DNA of 64,000 bases from Bugulina stolonifera (Eukaryota; Bryozoa; Gymnolaemata; Cheilostomatida; Bugulidae). Made by a program: the position numbers and the translations under genes. This document shows, in pieces, positions 59,773-64,000 of the stretch. The DNA is taken from positions 12,855,072 to 12,919,071 of the forward strand of contig OW285189.1 in NCBI GenBank assembly GCA_935421135.1. The letters are read 5' to 3'. Positions within the stretch are counted from its first letter, which is position 1. Every line of letters begins with the position of its first letter. The notes under the pieces were generated by a model. That model was not told the origin of the DNA. It did not search any database and was given only the letters and a program-made list of their open reading frames with translations.

Positions 59773-60572
59773 CTACAAAACAACGGACACTTTGTAGAAA
59801 TACACATGTAATATGGCTACTATAAACCCCATAACAACCCACATCCTTTACCTGACCTAAGTAATTGCCAATGAAACAGTGGAATACATGCATGCTCAAA
59901 AATATGTCATCTTGGGAAATTCACAAACATCTTGAACGCTGAAAGCCTCTCAAAAAGCATTATGAGCACAGCAAATAAACTATTGAGCCACAGAAGCTGC
60001 TTGTACAAGTATTTTATCTGATGCATGCAGCATTCAAAGCTGGGAGAAAAAAACATTTCTATAAAACAACAACAAAGTCACGATAGCCTATACATATTTA
60101 TTAAATTGTAAAAGAAATTTTAGATAAGCTAAAGTTTCGCCATATCTAGGCTATTATCATCATAGTTATGTGTTTGGCAATTTTGGCAAATGTTAGGTTG
60201 CTAGAAAAACAGTTAAATACTGTAAAAAAAGCAATTTATTGTGAAATTAGCAGGTTTTTAACGAGTCTGTAGTCAATATGCAGCATTCAGTTCATCACAA
60301 ACATGCTCAGAACAATATGATGATATTAGTCATAAAACTTTAGTTTACAAACCAAAACAGGCATACACAACATGCATCAAGCATGTACAGCATACAATAA
60401 TATTGGGGACATGAGCAAATAGTCTGAGCTGATTTCTACACAGACAGGTAAAAAGGCAGGTAGCTCAGGCCAGACTGGGGCTATGACGAGATAACAACAT
60501 GTTAAAGTACAACATTATGGCATGTGGTATATAATACACAGGGATGGACTCATCGAGGACACCTAGTGTTAC

Positions 60573-60599
60573 CTTGGTTGTGTCGTTAACCAGTTCAAC
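60573..60599 (-). CDS. ANK: Exon 4: 27-nt micro-exon finishing ankyrin repeat 6
   Basis: Nine codons (VELVNDTTK) lie between ctgcag and GTAACA, frame 0 on both sides. They fill the residues missing between exon 3 and repeat 7 when compared with other ankyrins. Skipping the exon would keep the frame, so it could also be a cassette. Confidence 0.75.
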
Positions 60600-60799
60600 C
60601 TGCAGAGAGAATCATGTCCACATTAATTTGACTACAACAAGTTATAAGAGTGGACAACTTCAACCACTTCCTGGAATTCGGTAGAGAAAAACTCAAACAT
60701 GCATGTAGAAAAACTTATCTAGCATGTCTAGAATTGGAAAACAAACATGATATATTATGAATGCAGTAAATCTAGCCTCTGCTCCAGCGTTATACATAC

Positions 60800-60982
60800 C
60801 ATGGACTCTTTGTCAGCCGTCTCACTCTTGAGTAGAAGTTTAGCCGCGCTCACATCGTCCTTTTTAGCAGCGATGTGTAGAGCTGGCAGCTTAATCTTGC
60901 TGCCTTGGCCGTACTCTAGCAATACAGTGACAGCTTTCTCACTTCTCTGTTGTAATGCTACGGCTAGAGGCGTGTAACCCTC
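60800..60982 (-). CDS. ANK: Exon 3: ankyrin repeats 5-6
   Basis: This exon has 183 nt and 61 codons. It carries EGYTPLAVALQQ and then LPALHIAAKKDD, the short, irregular fifth and sixth repeats typical of ankyrins. The end of repeat 6 is completed by the next, very small exon. Confidence 0.94.
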
Positions 60983-61371
60983 CTATAAAAAGAAACTCAA
61001 GAACTTAAGCTAAGGGATCATAAGGTGAATGGAGTCGAAGAGGTACACGTACATCAAAATGGCACACAAATAAATGAAATAGAGGTCACAAGCAAGTTCC
61101 AATTCGAAAAGACTGCTATAATATAATTTCACTGTAAATTTCTAGTAAATTTAATTCCAAGAGTAGACAATTCAACTGCTAGAAACCGACACTGTGAATC
61201 CAAACACAAGTATAACCATATCTAACATTGTAGTGCCAGTACCCTAAATGCGTACAGAAAACTTCCCACCAGATATCACTGAGGTTTAGAATAGCATATG
61301 AATGTGCCGTAAGCAGCAATGAGATGTGATGTAATATCCGAGTACGGGAGGCCTTTAGATGTAGGTCTTAC

Positions 61372-61410
61372 TGATAATGTGGTGAGATCTTGAGGTGAAG
61401 ATATAGACAT
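61372..61410 (-). CDS. Weak candidate alternative first exon inside the ANK region
   Basis: An ATG at 61410, 13 codons (MSISSPQDLTTLS) and donor GTAAGA, in frame 0 with exon 3. It is short, so a chance match is quite possible. Confidence 0.22.
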
Positions 61411-63061
61411 GATATGATAGAAGGAGAGGTAGCCTCACAAGACATTGGTAGTAGCCTGAGATGTTAAAGATTCTCTAAGGCTGCGGATGCATACATAAAA
61501 AGTTTAGCTGATTACAGAGACAGGATACAGTTATCAGAAAATCAGCTAAAACACGGGCATGCAGAAATTTATCGATGGGGAAACAAGTAATTTGATGGGA
61601 ACTATGCAACCTGCATGTGTAATATTATAGAGTGTATTAATAGTCTTGGAGTATCAGTAATCATATTCATAGAATAGCTGATCTGTAGTCTACAGTCAGC
61701 AGTAGGCAGATAATATACAACGTTTACTGGTCTTTATATTCGACCTTCATGCCTACACACAGCTCTCTCTCTTACTCTCTTACTCTCCCATATCATCATC
61801 AAAGCTAAATCAATACTTGTAAGTGGATTGTGGCATTTGTTATACAGTATATTCTGCCTGCTAGGCCTAAGCCTATGGTATGTATTCTGATACACTACAT
61901 GCCTCTTCATATACATGTACAATACATATTAGGGCAGTATTGTACAAGACACTAGTTAACATTTCCCAAGAGATGTTATTATTCATGCAAGAAAGCTGCA
62001 ACATACATCGGCATGTAGGTCTCTATTACCAACAGCATTTAATGTTCATAACAGAGTTATCCTCTCTCTTTAGGCTATATATTTATTACCAAACAGATGA
62101 TTCCCAGGCATTTACTAAACTAGATAATTTAGTGAACATTGTAACATGTGTAGCCTACATGTATAATGGAACATCTTCATGATACACCGAGAACATAATA
62201 TTGCACAATATTGCACTGTATGTCTTGTTATGGCAAATATAAAGTCATTGAAAATTCACAACATCACTTGGCACAGTGATGACTATGGTTTAATATACTA
62301 GCAAAGCCAACAGACTTGCAAAAAGGCAAAGGTGTAGTGAACCTATCCGTCTAATCACTACAGGAACAGGTCGTATCTATCTCTGACAGGCTGTTACATT
62401 GCTCGCACACGCTCTATATACATAGGTCTATGCAGCTATTCGTCTGCATAAAATAGCTGCTCAAAGTATTGGAATTATATCATCAATTATTCACTAACTA
62501 GACGTTAACAGACAGGACATCCTATGGTGTATACATATCTCTATCAGATACTATATCTACATGTACATTACATAATTAGATAAACTACCATATATACTAC
62601 ATTCCTAACGTAACAATGCTAATAATTAGTATATTATTATCATATTATTATCATATTAGCTACCTGCATGCATACAGTCTGGTGAGAGAGCATCTTATGT
62701 AGCCTCTTATTAAACCATATCATAGTTCTTACTACTTCACAGAATAAAGTGCATTTATTCGTGTTGCAAACGAAATCATTTTTAGCAAAACGATAAACAA
62801 TTGATATTTTATAGAAACACAGACTGCGCCCTGTGCGTAATATGAAGTGATATTAGTATTAGTATAATGGAGTACAATGTACATTCCAACTTGGTCATTA
62901 TTACCAGAATCAAAAGAGAATTTCCTAAAACTTGTAATAAGCTTTGACAGCTCATGTTGGCCGACATGGATATGATTAATATCCGTTGAAATCAGCTCAA
63001 GGAATAACTTGTACTGCAAAGGTTGCAGATTGATGATGAAGCTTGTATCATTTGATTTGAC

Positions 63062-63077
63062 GGGGGGGGGGGGGGGG
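63062..63077. repeat. Run of 16 G in an intron
   Basis: An uninterrupted G tract on the plus strand, C on the transcript, lies in the intron between exons 2 and 3. Its exact length is prone to sequencing error. Confidence 0.9.
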
Positions 63078-63222
63078 TGCATCTAAGGTATATAGAGAGA
63101 AGATGGTGAGATATGATGCCAGGACAGGTAGTAGTATGTACAGTGGAAGACGGGACGGAGGTTAAAGAGGTCATTGGGAGACCACAGATCCCTTACAAGT
63201 ATGAACTAAATAAACCAAGTAC

Positions 63223-63420
63223 CTCTGTGGTTAGACTGGGATCTGCTCCCATATCCAGCAGGAACTTGACGATATCCTGGTGGTTTTCCTGTGCCGCCAT
63301 GTACAGCGGTGTGAACCCAAGCTGTGACTGGGCATTAATGGGGCTGCCATTTTCTACAAGAATTTTTGCCACTTCTAGTTTACCTCCAAGACAGGCAATG
63401 TGCAAGGCGGTGTTCCCTTT
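63223..63420 (-). CDS. ANK: Exon 2: ankyrin repeats 3-4
   Basis: A 198-nt exon codes two 33-residue repeats with no phase shift. It contains the family pattern GNTALHIA followed by [13 protein letters not shown], which is nearly identical to the same place in vertebrate ankyrins. Confidence 0.95.
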
Positions 63421-63787
63421 CTACAGAATAAAGAACCATAGTCTATGATAGTATAGCTCTAGAGATCAACGCAGTGCATGTTAAGCAGTCCAAGTGAGTT
63501 CTGTGAGATTGGTGTAAGCCGCATACAGCATGTAACACTTTAGCTATTAATTTATTTATTATCATTTTATTCTCCAACAAACAATTTAAATATACCTGTA
63601 ATTAATCTCATTTCATGATTAAAATATGCTGTTTAGGAGTAATGTAGGCCTAATAGATTCCCACACAATGTAGTGACATGCTACCAAGACACTATAAATA
63701 TGCACATGTTACAATTATATAGTATGGTATAAGAGCTACTACGTAAGAATGCAATGTGTATAGCCTAGCTATGTAAAGTCTGTGTAC

Positions 63788-63886
63788 CTTAGTGGTGGCA
63801 TCAACCTTGGCCCCTCTCTGTATCAGCTGTCTCAACTGCTCTGTATAACCTTCCTTAGCAGTCAAATGCAATGCATTCAGTCCATT
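63788..63886 (-). CDS. ANK: Exon 1 of window: ankyrin repeat 2
   Basis: This is a 99-nt exon of 33 codons, frame 0 at both ends. It codes one full repeat opening N-G-L-N-A-L-H-L. It aligns with repeat 2 of other ankyrins, so the exon for repeat 1 should lie just right of the window. The acceptor reads ctacag and the donor GTACAC. Confidence 0.9.
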
Positions 63887-64000
63887 CTGTAGAATAAGAC
63901 AATTTCAAAATTATTTTTACCCTACATATAGATAGAGTTTGCTCTAAGTTCACAGACATGTACGATGTACATGTTCATATACACGAATATACATTGTAGG

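Larger units (their letters stand above)
53494..63787 (-). other. Introns of the ankyrin-repeat region
   Basis: The longest are 53783-54497, 54696-55728, 55927-56367, 58245-59180, 59773-60572 and 60983-63222 (2,240 nt, minus the small exon 4 region; it holds the weak candidate exon at 61372 and the G16 run is in it at 63062). All are AT-rich with tacatgta-type palindromes and no other coding signal. Confidence 0.6.
1..63886 (-). other. ANK: Giant ankyrin gene, overall model (66 coding exons, both ends outside the window)
   Basis: The exons listed below, read from 63886 down to 1, are separated by GT-AG introns and their phases agree at every junction. They total 25,800 nt, exactly 8,600 codons. 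Domain order is ANK repeats 2-24 (codons 1-791 of the visible part), disordered linker (792-1830), PGT/DGK repeat array (1831-2749), short linker, ZU5-N, ZU5-C and UPA (about 2829-3340), death domain (about 3370-3480), acidic tail (to 4242), then the 4,358-codon repeat exon. Ankyrins tie ion channels and adhesion proteins to spectrin under the plasma membrane, and the conserved core here is complete apart from repeat 1. In vertebrate ANK2 and ANK3 the giant exon lies between UPA and the death domain. Here the large additions lie before ZU5 and after the death domain. Confidence 0.93.

Noticed and set aside
1..64000. Search for tRNA, rRNA, CRISPR, bacterial operon signals or a viral insertion
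   Set aside because: No such structure was seen; the window is a spliced eukaryotic gene with AT-rich introns.

Overview
The window holds one gene, on the minus strand, and neither end of it is inside. It is an ankyrin: the membrane-skeleton adaptor that links membrane proteins to beta-spectrin. From high to low coordinates I can join 66 coding exons, all with GT-AG introns. They sum to 25,800 nt (8,600 codons) and stay in one frame from position 63886 to position 1. Repeat 1 and the N terminus lie to the right of the window; the C terminus lies to the left. AT-rich introns of about 75 to 2,800 bp and the ANK-ZU5-ZU5-UPA-death domain order mark a metazoan. The tail differs from the three vertebrate ankyrins as I know them, so I infer an invertebrate. 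The sequence does not let me name the phylum.

Layout in transcript order. (1) 63886-53313: ankyrin repeats 2-24, mostly 99- or 198-nt exons. (2) 53312-44538: a disordered linker with a 2,130-nt exon of Tyr-Gln-Asn-Pro-Pro repeats. (3) 44128-32406: seventeen small exons coding about 919 residues of a Pro-Gly-Thr / Asp-Gly-Lys repeat that I do not recognise, placed between the ANK and ZU5 domains. (4) 31403-25269: short linker, ZU5-N, ZU5-C and UPA. (5) 23906-22876: death domain, directly after UPA. (6) 22559-14568: acidic tail exons, including five 55-residue repeats and a cluster of tyrosine motifs. (7) 13073-1: one exon of at least 13 kb, open throughout, coding a Glu/Ala/Pro/Val/Asp repeat polypeptide.

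The 13-kb exon is easy to miss because it has no stop inside the window, while the opposite strand shows many Ser/Ala/Gly-rich open frames that are its shadows. It is built of large blocks that differ by exact multiples of a 264-nt (88-codon) module. The ANK and ZU5-UPA parts should bind membrane proteins and spectrin as in other ankyrins. The added repeats look like spacers and tyrosine docking arrays.

Several intronic ATG exons end in a donor of the phase the next exon needs, so shorter isoforms are possible. The best of these, at 16253-16397, would put a hydrophobic segment on a tail-only protein, as in the small muscle isoform of ANK1. I saw no RNA genes, CRISPR arrays or large transposons. 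One small inverted-repeat element and several minisatellites sit in introns.
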